A stretch of DNA of 64,000 bases from Chloroflexota bacterium. Lineage in GTDB: Bacteria; Chloroflexota; Anaerolineae; Aggregatilineales; J027. The position numbers and the translations under genes are program-made. The notes under the pieces were generated by a model, which was not told the origin of the DNA, searched no databases, and saw only the letters and a list, made by a program, of their open reading frames with translations. The stretch is from assembly GCA_013112715.1 (NCBI GenBank), contig JABFGB010000003.1, positions 62,001 to 126,000 of the forward strand. The letters are read 5' to 3'. Of the stretch, positions 17,087 to 27,011 are shown piece by piece; the first letter of the stretch is position 1, and the number at the start of each line of letters is the position of its first letter.

Positions 17087-20000
17087 ATGTCGGGTAACAA
17101 GCCACCCCAAGATCGGCAGGGTTTCTTGAGCGACCCTGCCTTAGCAGAGTTCAACCTCCAACAGCGGCGGCAGTTGCTTTCGATGATTATTTGTATCTTA
17201 ATAGGGTTGTCTATAGGGCTGACCATTTTGACAGCCCTTTTTTTTCAGCCGGAAAATCTTTTTTCAGAAGTGGTGGTGCAGTCCGGGGTTGGCCTTGTAT
17301 TTGTCCTGCTGGTAGCCTACTGGTTCAATCGTGCTGGCTATTTTCACCCCGCCGCCGCCATTGTTCTGATCTCCATTCCGGTCACTTTGTTAATCATCGT
17401 CGGCCTCGACTTTGCATCCAAAGATGTACCCAATGACCTCATCTATTTTGTGATTCCCATTCTGATGTGCAGTCTGCTCTACCCAACACGAACAACCGCT
17501 ATAATTTCGCTGCTCTATATTTTGATGGTGGTTCTAAGCTATTTTTTGATCCCCGACGTGAAGTGGGAAGACCTCTATTTTGTTGCTCAATTTATCTTTA
17601 TTGTCGCCGTTTTTGTCATCTTTACGTCCTTTCTGCGGCAGCGCTTAATGAATTCCACCGTTGGCAATCAAAAAACCCTAACCCAACAAAATACCTATTT
17701 AGAGGCCCTGCACGAGACCTCATTAGCGTTGATGAGTCGGCAAAAGCTAGAGAACTTGCTGCAAGTAATCTTGGAACGTGCCGCCCAATTAGCCGATACC
17801 CAACATGGCAATATCTATCTAATATCGGCGGATGGGAAATCCTTCGAACCCCGCGTATTGTTGGGGGTTTATGAAAAAACATCGGGTGGGGTGCTGCAAC
17901 GTGGAGAGGGCTTTGTTGGGAAAATCTGGGAGAGTGGTGAACCACTGGTCTTGGATGATTATGATACTTGGCCGGGGCGCTTGCCACATTTTGCGAAGAA
18001 CCTCGTCCACGCTTCGATCGGCGTCCCACTTATCTCTGAAGGCCGTGTCTTGGGGGTGCTTTCCCTTTCCTATGTCGAACCGAGTCGCAAGTTTACCCCT
18101 GATCAAGTGGCCCTCTTGGGTCGTTTTGGACAACTGGCTTCCATCGCCCTTGATACCACACAGCTTTACGGGTCGCTCCAAAAAGAATTGTCCGAACGAC
18201 AGCGAAGTGAAGCCCATCTAAAGCGGCAAAATGACTATCTTTCAGCGTTGCATGAAACCGCGATTGCCCTGACCAGCCGCCTAAAACTCAAAGACCTGTT
18301 GCAAGACATTTTGGAGCGGGCAGCCCGTCTGGTTGAGGCCGATCATGGCTCCATTCAGGTGCTTAACCCAACTGATGGACGGATGCGGGTTGGCGCTTCG
18401 ATTGGAGTGTTAAAGACTACCTATCCCGATGAAGAGGCCAAACTTGGCGTGGGCTTGGCGGGTAAGGTTTGGGAGACTGGACAGGTCATTTGTCTGAGCG
18501 ACTATGATCACTGGGATGGACGCCATTCAAATTTCCCACGCGGTCTTCTCCATGCCGTCGTCGGAGTTCCATTAAAGGTCGGATCCCTCGTATCCGGTGT
18601 ACTAAATTTAGGCTATCAAGACCCATCTCGACAATTTTCGCAGGGGGAAATCGAGTTACTAACGCGCTTTGCTGAACTCGCTGCGATTGCCCTAGACAAT
18701 GCCTATTTATATGCTTCCTTGCAGCAAGAACTGACCGAACGCTTGCGGGCCGAAGACACCTTGCGCTACAGCGAAGCCTATTTTAGGGCGCTGATCGAAA
18801 ACACCTCCGACGTCATTACTCTTGTGGATGATGCGGCGACAATTCAGTACGAAAGCCCATCGGTTGAGCGCATTCTGGGTTATGAAATCAATGAGCGTGT
18901 TGGGCATAGCATTCTGGATTACGTCCATGCCGCAGATACGCTGGAGTTGTCGAATAGGTTTTTGGGGGGAGGCCTAACGTCTGCTGTATTGGCTGCTCCA
19001 ACCGTTGTCTATCGCTGTCGCCACAAAGATGGGTCGTGGCGCATCTTGGAGGCCACCACCACCAACCTCTTGAACAACCCGGCTGTCCGGGCCGTAATTA
19101 CCACCAGCCGCGACATTACCGAGCGCCGCCAAGCCGTTGAAGAACTACGGGCCAGTGAAGAACGATTCCGCCAGCTTACTGAGAATATCCGCGAAGTCTT
19201 TTGGATGACCTCAGCGGATTTGGAACAGGTGCTGTACGTTAGCCCTGCGTTTGAGACCACATGGGGGCGTCCTCGTGAAGATGTTTACTCATCCGCCAGC
19301 GCCCATCTGACCGATGTCTTGCCTGAATATCGTTCCGCCATGCGCCGCATGTTGATTCGCAGCCGACGCGGGGAAGCTACCGATATTGAGGTGCAAATTC
19401 GGCGACCTTCGGATGGTGAAATTCGCTGGATATGGTCAAGAACTTTTCCGGTGGTTGATGCCAATGGAAATTTCTATCGTGTAGCAGGCGTATTGGAGGA
19501 CATTACTGAACGTAAATCGGTAGAATTACGTTTAGTGACGCTTTTGGAAAGTGAACGCGACCAACGGATTTTCGCCGAGGCCCTCCGCGATTCTGCTAAT
19601 GCGATTAGTAGTGCCACCGATGAACAAGAGGCCCTAAGTCGAATATTGGAGTATTTAGGACGGGTCGTGCCGCATGACGGTGCCAATATATTATTGTTTG
19701 ATCCAGCAACCGGATTTGGGCATGTAGCAGGCAGTCACGGTTATTTGAATGACTTGGGGTTTGCCGAATTTTCCAGAGTTGTGGGTCTCAATGTGCTTGG
19801 GATGCCGATTCTACAGGAGATGGTTGAAACCCGCCGACCAAAAGTCTTGCCGGATGTACGAAAAGAACCCCGCTGGACCGTGCATGAAAATGAGCAGTGG
19901 ATTCGCTCTTGGGTCGGTGCCCCTATTATGCGAGCCGATACGGTCATCGGTTTTATCAACCTAGACAGCGCCTCCCCCGGTTTTTATAACGAAGATCATC

Positions 20001-22741
20001 GAGATCGGTTGGTGGCCTTTGCGGGGCAAGTGGGGGTGACTTTAGAAAATGCGCGGTTATTGAAATTGGAGCGTGAACAGCGGCATTTTGCTGAGGCCCT
20101 CCGTGATACTGCTGCTGCCATCAACAGCGCACTGACCTTTGATGAAGTGCTGGCTCAGGTTTTAGCCAATGTGGATCGTATGGTGCGTTACGATTCTGCC
20201 AATATCATGTTGCTGGATGAAACAAAAACACGGGCTACGGTTGCTAAATTCAGTGGTTATGATGAGCCTGAGCGTCGGCGTTTTATCCAAAATATTGTGC
20301 TCGAAGTCGCCAAAACTCCCAATCTCCAACAGATGATTCTCACCCAACAACCCCTTGTGATTCCAGTGGTCAAAGAGTTCGCGGACTGGGTGCCTCTGCC
20401 TGAAGCGGCTTGGATAGAGTCAACGGTGGCTGCCCCGATTATCCGCGATCAAGAGGTCATCGGGTTTATTCATTTGGATAGCAGTCGAGCCAAGTCTTTT
20501 AACGAAACAGATGCACGGCGATTACAGGCTTTTGCCGATCAGATTGGGGTGGCTCTCGAAAATGCCCGACTTTTTGAACTAGAACGCGATCAACGGCTTT
20601 TTGCCGAGGCCCTCCGCGACGCAAACGCCGCCATAAGCCGCACCCTTGATTTGAGCGAAGTCCTCGGGCAAATTTTGCTGTATATTGCCCGGGTAGTTCC
20701 GCATGATGCTGCCAATATCATGCTGATTAACCCCGATAATGCCAGCGTGACGGTGGTGCGGGCCAATGGCTATAGTACCCAAGAGCTTGAATATGTCCAA
20801 AACAGCCGATTGCAATTTATCGAAGCCGAACACTTGCGCCAGATGTTTGAGACGGGTCTTCCGACCATTGTGGCAGATGTCAGGGCGCTCGACAGTTGGT
20901 TCGATATGCCTAATCTCTCTTGGATCCGGTCTTATGTAAGCATTCCCATCCGGCGTGAAGGCAACATGATCGGATTTTTGAATCTGGACAGCCGCACGGT
21001 AGGTTTTTTTAAACAGAAAGATGCCGATCGCTTGGTGGCTTTTGCTGATCAAGTGGGCATTGCTATTCACAATGCTCAACTCTATGAATCGGAACGCCAG
21101 CAGCGGGTCTTGGCCGATACCCTGCGTGATATTGGGATTGTTCTCACGGGGTCGTTACATCAACAAGAAATCTTGCCCAAGATATTGGAGCAGGTTGCGC
21201 GGGTTGTGCCCTATGACGCGGCTGGTGTTTGGATGAAACGCGAACATGAGTGGCGGCTTTCGGTTGGGGTAGGGTATGACCACTTTGGGGTGGAAGAGGA
21301 AGCCTATGCCTCCGTGTTTACTGAAGATGATAGGGACATCATCAATCGGCTAAAACAAAACCCACAGGTGATTATTATTTCCAGACTCCCCTATGAAGGG
21401 TCAGACCTTCGAATCGAGACCTTTGAGTGGATTCACTCATGGGTGGTGGCCCCGATTGTCAGTATGGGTGAAGTCATTGGCTATTTTTCCCTTGACCATA
21501 CCCAACCAGACTTTTATGGCCCGCAGCACAAGCCTGTTTTGGAAACCCTAGCCAACCAGATTTCGATTGTGATGGAAAATGCACGCTTGCTAGAAGGCGT
21601 TGAACATGAAGCGGCTGTTCTGGAAGAACGGGTGATTGAACGTACCGTCCAGTTGCAGCGCGAACGAGCACAACTAGAGGCTATTTTGGATGCGATGGGC
21701 GAGGGGGTGATCTATAGTGAGTATGAACGCGCCAGCCAAAAATCGCAGGTGCAGTTTGTAAACAATGCCGTCTGCCATCTAACCGGATTCTCTATCTCAG
21801 AACTGGTAGGCCGCCCAATTGGCGAGTTGATCCGAGAGTTATTCGGCCCAGAGGGTGAAGAGCAACTTTTGTTAAGTGCCTACAGTCGTTTCAATGCTGG
21901 CTATACCGACCAGAAATTATCTGACCGGAAGGTTCAGCGTGTCCAGTTGACCCTTCTCCAACGCGATGGCAGTGAGCTAGAGATAGCCCTAACCAGCACT
22001 TCATCTGGTATACAGGATAGCCCCATGCACTGGCAGCTAATGCTGGTGCGCGACATCAGTCAAGAGAAGGCCCTCGAAGCCCAGAAGAGTCGTTTTGTCG
22101 CCAATGCCTCGCATGAACTCCGCACCCCACTGGCAAACCTGAAAACGCGCCTGTATCTATTGCGCCGCCAACCGGAAAAACTCGATGCTCATGTGGATGT
22201 GATTGAACGCACCACCGAGCGTATGATTAGCTTGGTCGAAGATCTATTGAATGTCTCTCGATTCGAGCGCGGGATAATCCCGTTTGAGCCTGCCTCTACC
22301 GATCTGGTGCGGCTGATTAAAGAGGTGCTCGATGACCAGCAAATAGAGGCCCACCGCAAGTCTATCCAGCTGGTGCGTGTACTCCCGGATGTCCCGCTCA
22401 CTCTCCATTTAGACCCCAAACGGATGCACCAAGTTATCACCAACGTGGTCGTGAACGCCATCAGCTACACCCCCGAGCATGGCGTCATTACGGTGAGTAT
22501 AGCCCTACACGAGACCCACGTATTGATTCAAGTGCATGATACTGGGCCGGGCATTGCCGCCGAACAATTGGAACATGTCTTTGACCCCTTCTTCCGCGCC
22601 AGTGAAGGCAAGGTGAGTGGCACAGGGCTGGGCCTGACGATTGCGAAGGAAATTGTCGAGCGCCATCATGGGGCAATTTGGGCCGAAAGTGAATTGGGCA
22701 GCGGCAGTGTGTTTAATATTCTGCTGCCCCTGCCAACCTAA
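17087..22741 (+). CDS. Giant membrane sensor histidine kinase with six GAF and three PAS domains
   Basis: The 1884-residue protein begins with about six membrane helices (roughly 27-185). Then follow GAF1 (from about 203), GAF2 (383), PAS1 (564), PAS2 (693), four tandem GAF domains starting near 826, 997, 1168 and 1338, PAS3 (about 1526), a HisKA domain with the phospho-acceptor H1676 in ASHELRTP, and a HATPase domain ending at 1884 (N box VVVNAISYTP, then DTGPGIA and GTGLGLTIAKE). The four tandem GAF units each open with a near-identical QR-x-FAEALRD phrase and repeat with a period of about 170 residues, so they arose by duplication. No response regulator is adjacent, so its partner is elsewhere. 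The signal is unknown. Confidence 0.93.
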   Translation: MSGNKPPQDRQGFLSDPALAEFNLQQRRQLLSMIICILIGLSIGLTILTALFFQPENLFSEVVVQSGVGLVFVLLVAYWFNRAGYFHPAAAIVLISIPVTLLIIVGLDFASKDVPNDLIYFVIPILMCSLLYPTRTTAIISLLYILMVVLSYFLIPDVKWEDLYFVAQFIFIVAVFVIFTSFLRQRLMNSTVGNQKTLTQQNTYLEALHETSLALMSRQKLENLLQVILERAAQLADTQHGNIYLISADGKSFEPRVLLGVYEKTSGGVLQRGEGFVGKIWESGEPLVLDDYDTWPGRLPHFAKNLVHASIGVPLISEGRVLGVLSLSYVEPSRKFTPDQVALLGRFGQLASIALDTTQLYGSLQKELSERQRSEAHLKRQNDYLSALHETAIALTSRLKLKDLLQDILERAARLVEADHGSIQVLNPTDGRMRVGASIGVLKTTYPDEEAKLGVGLAGKVWETGQVICLSDYDHWDGRHSNFPRGLLHAVVGVPLKVGSLVSGVLNLGYQDPSRQFSQGEIELLTRFAELAAIALDNAYLYASLQQELTERLRAEDTLRYSEAYFRALIENTSDVITLVDDAATIQYESPSVERILGYEINERVGHSILDYVHAADTLELSNRFLGGGLTSAVLAAPTVVYRCRHKDGSWRILEATTTNLLNNPAVRAVITTSRDITERRQAVEELRASEERFRQLTENIREVFWMTSADLEQVLYVSPAFETTWGRPREDVYSSASAHLTDVLPEYRSAMRRMLIRSRRGEATDIEVQIRRPSDGEIRWIWSRTFPVVDANGNFYRVAGVLEDITERKSVELRLVTLLESERDQRIFAEALRDSANAISSATDEQEALSRILEYLGRVVPHDGANILLFDPATGFGHVAGSHGYLNDLGFAEFSRVVGLNVLGMPILQEMVETRRPKVLPDVRKEPRWTVHENEQWIRSWVGAPIMRADTVIGFINLDSASPGFYNEDHRDRLVAFAGQVGVTLENARLLKLEREQRHFAEALRDTAAAINSALTFDEVLAQVLANVDRMVRYDSANIMLLDETKTRATVAKFSGYDEPERRRFIQNIVLEVAKTPNLQQMILTQQPLVIPVVKEFADWVPLPEAAWIESTVAAPIIRDQEVIGFIHLDSSRAKSFNETDARRLQAFADQIGVALENARLFELERDQRLFAEALRDANAAISRTLDLSEVLGQILLYIARVVPHDAANIMLINPDNASVTVVRANGYSTQELEYVQNSRLQFIEAEHLRQMFETGLPTIVADVRALDSWFDMPNLSWIRSYVSIPIRREGNMIGFLNLDSRTVGFFKQKDADRLVAFADQVGIAIHNAQLYESERQQRVLADTLRDIGIVLTGSLHQQEILPKILEQVARVVPYDAAGVWMKREHEWRLSVGVGYDHFGVEEEAYASVFTEDDRDIINRLKQNPQVIIISRLPYEGSDLRIETFEWIHSWVVAPIVSMGEVIGYFSLDHTQPDFYGPQHKPVLETLANQISIVMENARLLEGVEHEAAVLEERVIERTVQLQRERAQLEAILDAMGEGVIYSEYERASQKSQVQFVNNAVCHLTGFSISELVGRPIGELIRELFGPEGEEQLLLSAYSRFNAGYTDQKLSDRKVQRVQLTLLQRDGSELEIALTSTSSGIQDSPMHWQLMLVRDISQEKALEAQKSRFVANASHELRTPLANLKTRLYLLRRQPEKLDAHVDVIERTTERMISLVEDLLNVSRFERGIIPFEPASTDLVRLIKEVLDDQQIEAHRKSIQLVRVLPDVPLTLHLDPKRMHQVITNVVVNAISYTPEHGVITVSIALHETHVLIQVHDTGPGIAAEQLEHVFDPFFRASEGKVSGTGLGLTIAKEIVERHHGAIWAESELGSGSVFNILLPLPT

Positions 22742-22773
22742 AAAACAAGAAGGCGAGCGGGTGTCTCGCCTTC
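22741..22773 (-). terminator. Terminator of the gcv operon
   Basis: GAAGGCGAG (22749-22757) pairs with CTCGCCTTC (22765-22773). On the minus strand the stem is followed by TTGTTTTT. It lies between the convergent kinase and gcvPB genes; the T run is on the gcv side. Confidence 0.8.
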
Positions 22774-22800
22774 ATAAAAATGGAGTTATGCTTGTTATGG

Positions 22801-24318
22801 TTATTGAGCGGCTGCTTCAACCGATTCGAGTTGAGTCGGGCGGCAGCACAGTACCAAATCCTTCGCCGCTTTCACCTCGTCCACCCGCTTCACTGGGGTG
22901 ATATGCGGGGCACTGTGCAGCAAATCAGGATTGTTTTGTGCCTCCTCCGCAATTTTCAGCATCGCCTCAATAAAGCTATCCAACACTTCTTTGCTTTCAG
23001 TTTCCGTCGGCTCAATCAATAGGGCTTCGGGAACAATCAGCGGGAAATAGTTGGTCGGCGGGTGGAAATTGTAATCCATCAGCCGCTTGGAAATATCCAG
23101 CGCATGAACCCCCGGTGCTTTTTCCGGCCAATGCCCATTCACCACCAATTCATGACCACACATCCGGTCAAAGGGCATCAAATACGTCCCCTTGAGCCGG
23201 GCGCGGATGTAATTGGCATTCAGGACGGCGTAATGGGTGACTTTGGGCAAATCGCTGCCATACGCTGAGATATAAGCATAGGCGCGGACATGCATCCCAA
23301 AATTCCCATGAAACGCCTTCAAGCGACCAATAGACTTGTCTGGCATGACCCACCCATACAGCGGAGCATCGTCTTCGTCTTGGGGTTCTTCAATAATCTC
23401 GACCACTGGGCCGGGCCGGAAGGGCGCGAGTTTTTCATTACAGACCACCGGGCCACTGCCGGGGCCACCCCCACCATGCGGCGTCGAGAACGTCTTGTGC
23501 AAGTTATAGTGCATGACATCAAAGCCGAGTTCACCCGGTTTGGCAACCCCCAACAGGGCATTCATGTTCGCCCCGTCCATGTACATTAGACCGCCTGCCT
23601 CATGCACAATCTTGATGATTTCGACAATGTGTTCTTCAAACACACCGAGGGTGCTGGGCACAGTAATCATCATGCCCGCCAGTTCTTCTTTGTGTTGTTC
23701 ACAGGCTTTCCGCAGCACCTCTAGGTCTACATCCCCGTTTTTGTCAGATGGCAGTTCAATCGCCTGCAAACCTGCCATCGAGGTGGTGGCGGGGTTGGTG
23801 CCATGTGCGCTGTCCGGCACAAGGATTTTGGTGCGTTTGGCGTCACCGCGATCAATGTGATATTTGCGGATCATCAAAATGCCTGCGAATTCACCGTGTG
23901 CGCCAGCGGCAGGCTGAATACTAACCGCATCAAATCCACTGATTTCACACAGCCATTCTTGCAAACGGTACATCAGGGCCAAGGCGCCTTGTGTCGTCCC
24001 CTGACTTTGCAACGGATGAACATGGGCAAAACCGGGTAGGCGAGCCATGTCTTCGTTAATTTTCGGGTTGTACTTCATCGTACACGACCCCAGCGGATAG
24101 AAGCCCTTATCAATCGAATAATTGAACTGGCTCAATTTGATAAAATGGCGCACCACGTCGAGTTCGCCCATTTCGGGGAAATCGAGATCGGCACGGCACA
24201 AATCCGCCGGAATATCGGTCAATGGCACATCGGGGTCAGGCAAGCGGATGCCTTGCCGTCCGGGTTGACTGAGTTCATAACTCGTTTTTTCGAGTGGTTG
24301 AGGTGTTGAGTTTTCCAT
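22801..24318 (-). CDS. gcvPB: Glycine dehydrogenase (aminomethyl-transferring) subunit 2
   Basis: GcvPB is the PLP-binding half of the split glycine-cleavage P protein, which decarboxylates glycine and passes the aminomethyl group to lipoyl-GcvH. The PLP lysine is K275 in NLHKTFSTPHGGGG, followed by the Gly-rich loop. An upstream block 'YPLGSCTMKYNP' (near 80) is also diagnostic. With the ATG at 24318 (AAGGGA upstream) the protein has 505 residues, normal for the family. A TTG at 24342 is also in frame but overlaps the gcvPA stop. It follows gcvPA by 20 bases. GcvT and the L protein are not in the window. Confidence 0.97.
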   Translation of the reverse strand: MENSTPQPLEKTSYELSQPGRQGIRLPDPDVPLTDIPADLCRADLDFPEMGELDVVRHFIKLSQFNYSIDKGFYPLGSCTMKYNPKINEDMARLPGFAHVHPLQSQGTTQGALALMYRLQEWLCEISGFDAVSIQPAAGAHGEFAGILMIRKYHIDRGDAKRTKILVPDSAHGTNPATTSMAGLQAIELPSDKNGDVDLEVLRKACEQHKEELAGMMITVPSTLGVFEEHIVEIIKIVHEAGGLMYMDGANMNALLGVAKPGELGFDVMHYNLHKTFSTPHGGGGPGSGPVVCNEKLAPFRPGPVVEIIEEPQDEDDAPLYGWVMPDKSIGRLKAFHGNFGMHVRAYAYISAYGSDLPKVTHYAVLNANYIRARLKGTYLMPFDRMCGHELVVNGHWPEKAPGVHALDISKRLMDYNFHPPTNYFPLIVPEALLIEPTETESKEVLDSFIEAMLKIAEEAQNNPDLLHSAPHITPVKRVDEVKAAKDLVLCCRPTQLESVEAAAQ

Positions 24319-24338
24319 TTGTATTTTAGTATCCCTTA

Positions 24339-25718
24339 TCAATGATGGTGATGGTGATCACCATCGTGAAGCTCACCCGCAGCAATTGCCCGCAGGCCTG
24401 CCACTAGCATATCAATTTCGTCTTTGCTGTTCATTTCCGTCACACACAGCAGCATTTGGTTTTCGCGGGTGGGGAAGTCCTTGCCCAGATCATACCCGCC
24501 GATGATGCCAAAGTGATAGATCAATTCATCGTTGATTTCACTAACAGGCTTCGGACAGGTGACAACAAATTCCTTAAAGAACGGACGGGTGGTGTCTACA
24601 CTGAACCCCTTCAATTTGCCGATTTCCTGCGCGGCATAGTGCGCTTTGTGCCAGCATAATTCAGCCACGCGGCGCATTCCTTGTTTACCCATCGCGGTCA
24701 TATGGACACACGCCGCCAGCGCCATCAACCCCTGATTGGTACAGATATTGCTGGACGCTTTTTCGCGGCGGATGTCTTGTTCACGCGGGCGCAGGGTCAT
24801 GACATAGGCCCGCCGACCGTCGCCATCTACTGTCTCACCGACAATCCGGCCTGCGATACGGCGCACATGGTCATTTTTCACCGCGAAGAAGCCGAGATAT
24901 GGTCCGCCAAAACTCATCGGGATGCCCAGCCCCTGTCCTTCGCCAACCACAATATCTGCCCCAAGTTCACCAGGGGATTTGAGCAGGGCACAGGCTACCG
25001 GGTCGGTCACGATACACACCAAGGTGCCATGTGCGCGGGCCGCCTTGATGATTTCCGTGTAATCCTCAATTTGTCCCAAGAAATTGGGGTATTGCACGGC
25101 GATCATGGCGGTGTTGTCATCAATCATATCGGCTAGATCAACCATCGTCGCTGTCCCGCTGCGATCACCCGAAAACTTGACCGGACGATTCTGATGATAG
25201 GTGCGGGCGACTTCACGGTAATGGGGGTGGATGGTTGGCGAGAGAATCACTTTCTGGCGTTTATCGCGGTGGGCTGCCATCGCCACCGTCACGGCTTCCG
25301 CAAGGGCTGTCGCGCCGTCATAATGGCTGGCATTGGCCGCGTCCATCCCTGTCAGCCGTGAAATCATCGTCTGAAATTCAAAAATGGCCTGCAACGTGCC
25401 TTGACTGACTTCTGGCTGATACGGCGTGTAGGCGGTATAAAATTCACCGCGCAGCAGCATATGATTAACCAGCGATGGAATATAGTGATGATAGGCCCCT
25501 GCACCGAGGAAAATGGCATAGTCGCTGGCCGAGACATTAAAGCGGCTAAGGGCCTCCATCTCGGCGGCGATTTCCATCTCGGTCATCGGGTCGGGTAAAT
25601 CAAGAGTGGGGAAGCGGTGCTTCTCCGGTACAGCGTCAAATAACGCCTCAATTGAGTCTACGCCAATCGCTTTGAGCATAGCCTCGCGGTCAGCATCCGT
25701 ATGTGGAATGTAGCTCAT
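24339..25718 (-). CDS. gcvPA: Glycine dehydrogenase (aminomethyl-transferring) subunit 1
   Basis: This is the non-PLP-lysine half of the split P protein and forms the complex with GcvPB. Family blocks include 'YIPHTDADREAML' at the start, 'FLGAGAYHHYIPS' and 'TAYTPYQPEVSQGTLQAIFEFQ', and 'GQGLGIPMSFGGPYLGFF' in the middle. The ATG at 25718, preceded by GAGGTAGG, gives 459 residues; a longer reading from 25802 adds an unconserved leader crossing a hairpin. The protein ends in an unusual natural tail HDGDHHHHH, encoded over a 14-bp perfect palindrome (24351-24364). Confidence 0.96.
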   Translation of the reverse strand: MSYIPHTDADREAMLKAIGVDSIEALFDAVPEKHRFPTLDLPDPMTEMEIAAEMEALSRFNVSASDYAIFLGAGAYHHYIPSLVNHMLLRGEFYTAYTPYQPEVSQGTLQAIFEFQTMISRLTGMDAANASHYDGATALAEAVTVAMAAHRDKRQKVILSPTIHPHYREVARTYHQNRPVKFSGDRSGTATMVDLADMIDDNTAMIAVQYPNFLGQIEDYTEIIKAARAHGTLVCIVTDPVACALLKSPGELGADIVVGEGQGLGIPMSFGGPYLGFFAVKNDHVRRIAGRIVGETVDGDGRRAYVMTLRPREQDIRREKASSNICTNQGLMALAACVHMTAMGKQGMRRVAELCWHKAHYAAQEIGKLKGFSVDTTRPFFKEFVVTCPKPVSEINDELIYHFGIIGGYDLGKDFPTRENQMLLCVTEMNSKDEIDMLVAGLRAIAAGELHDGDHHHHH

Positions 25719-25754
25719 GTGTGTGTGAAACCTACCTCTGATGTGGAATATAAA

Positions 25755-25777
25755 GGATGGGCTAAATTGACCCATCC
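25755..25777 (-). terminator. Intercistronic hairpin between gcvH and gcvPA
   Basis: GGATGGG (25755-25761) and CCCATCC (25771-25777) form a perfect 7-bp stem with a 9-base loop. On the minus strand it is followed by TTTATAT. It lies only 9 bases past the gcvH stop and inside the operon, so it probably causes partial termination or mRNA processing that sets a high GcvH:GcvP ratio (inference). Confidence 0.6.
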
Positions 25778-25786
25778 CCAGAAAAC

Positions 25787-26179
25787 TTAGCGGGAACTGC
25801 AATACTCAATGTAGGCGGCGGCGTTCATCAAACCATTCAGCGGGCTGAGGTCTTTAACCCGTAATTTAACAAACCAGCCCTTACCAAAGGGGTCACTGTT
25901 GACCGATTCAGGTTCTTTTTCAAGTTGGCTGTTGACCTCGATGACTTCACCACCCACTGCGGTGTAGACATCGGAAGCGGCCTTGACACTTTCGACCACC
26001 CCAACCGAGCCACCCGCGCTGAGGGTTGCGCCAACATCGGGCAATTCAACATAAACAATATCGGAGAGTTGGTCTTGGGCATAATCACTGATACCAATTG
26101 TTACCACGTCACCTTCGACGCGGAACCATTCGTCACTTTTGGCGTACTTCAAATCTTCTGGCGTTTTCCAATTAGCCAT
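25787..26179 (-). CDS. gcvH: Glycine cleavage system H protein
   Basis: GcvH carries the aminomethyl group on a lipoyl arm between the P, T and L proteins. The 130-residue protein has the lipoylation motif VVESVKAASDVY with K66, preceded by 'LSDIVYVELPDVGATL'. The C-terminal part has the family 'INSDPFGKGWFVKLRV'-like pattern, here SVNSDPFGKGWFVKLR. AAAGGACTTGTC precedes the ATG. It is the first gene of gcvH-gcvPA-gcvPB. I looked for a glycine riboswitch in the 200 bases upstream and saw none of its conserved core. Confidence 0.97.
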   Translation of the reverse strand: MANWKTPEDLKYAKSDEWFRVEGDVVTIGISDYAQDQLSDIVYVELPDVGATLSAGGSVGVVESVKAASDVYTAVGGEVIEVNSQLEKEPESVNSDPFGKGWFVKLRVKDLSPLNGLMNAAAYIEYCSSR

Positions 26180-26309
26180 GAGAAGACAAGTCCTTTCAAC
26201 CGTGAAAAAATAGGATGATTTGTCAATCTTGTAGTAGAAGTATAACGCTAGAGTGGGGGAGTGGCGAGTTTCAATTCACATGCAATTTTCAGCCAAGTTG
26301 CATATGAAA

Positions 26310-26347
26310 GGCACGTTATTCTGCTAGATACACCCAAATAACGTGCC
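26310..26347 (-). terminator. Stem-loop after the small hypothetical gene
   Basis: GGCACGTTATT (26310-26320) pairs perfectly with AATAACGTGCC (26337-26347) around a 16-base loop. It lies 30 bases beyond the stop of the hypothetical gene at 26377. The T run after the stem is weak (TTTCAT), so it may also be a bound site or processing element. Confidence 0.6.
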
Positions 26348-26376
26348 AATTGGTGGGATGGTCAAGTTGCTATAGT

Positions 26377-26781
26377 CTATTCGCTGTCTACATCTAGCCA
26401 CTTGCGGAGCGTTTGGTAGACTTCCGTCGAGGCCACCAAGTTAAACGTGATATGTCCACTGGCATCGGCTACAATGGAGGGGCGCATGACAAGGCGGTTA
26501 TCTTTGGTCAAACCGAGTGCCATATACGAATTGCCCGTGCCAACCTGACGAGTGGTGGCAAGTCCCGGAACTGGATAAAGATTTTTGAGACGGCGCACGA
26601 GTTCACTATATTGTAACCGCAGTGCCAATTCGAGCGGCCCAAAGCTGGCAGAAATGCTGACAAACGAGCCTTCACGACTCATGGCTAAAATTGGCTGATC
26701 GGGGTTTTCCTGTACAGTGGTGAGGCGCAGTACATTGTCGGGTTCCAGAACAGCTTTATCTAAGACTTGGTAATTTCGCAT
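26377..26781 (-). CDS. Hypothetical protein
   Basis: This 134-residue protein has no membrane segment or signal peptide. I do not recognise a family. It begins MRNYQVLDKAVLEPDNVLRL and has a helical 'LELALRLQYSELVRRLKNLYP' core, then a strand-rich end closing in TLRKWLDVDSE. I chose the ATG at 26781, which GGGAG precedes, over a TTG 30 bases upstream. It is transcribed toward gcvH but separated by a 200-base gap containing a strong stem-loop, so it is probably its own unit. Confidence 0.65.
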   Translation of the reverse strand: MRNYQVLDKAVLEPDNVLRLTTVQENPDQPILAMSREGSFVSISASFGPLELALRLQYSELVRRLKNLYPVPGLATTRQVGTGNSYMALGLTKDNRLVMRPSIVADASGHITFNLVASTEVYQTLRKWLDVDSE

Positions 26782-27011
26782 AGCCCATATACTCCCAACA
26801 GGTGGCGACAAATAATAAATCTGTTGTAGTGAAAAAATAATGTGTTCATTATATCACTATCGCATGGTCTAGCCGTTGGCTAAATTGCCGATATTCTTAT
26901 CACTAGAAGTTTAGTCATGCAATAGCAGGAAAAACGCCATAGAAAACAGCCCTATTCAATGGTACAGTTTTCCCTTACTGCCTTAATCGTTTGGTTTTTG
27001 GGAGGATGTGG

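Noticed and set aside
19560..21600. Repeat array that might be CRISPR or another tandem array
   Set aside because: The repeats are in-frame GAF domain units of the sensor kinase with a ~510-bp period, and are protein-coding.
26180..26376. Glycine riboswitch upstream of gcvH
   Set aside because: I searched the minus-strand leader for the conserved glycine aptamer core and did not find it; only a stem-loop is present.
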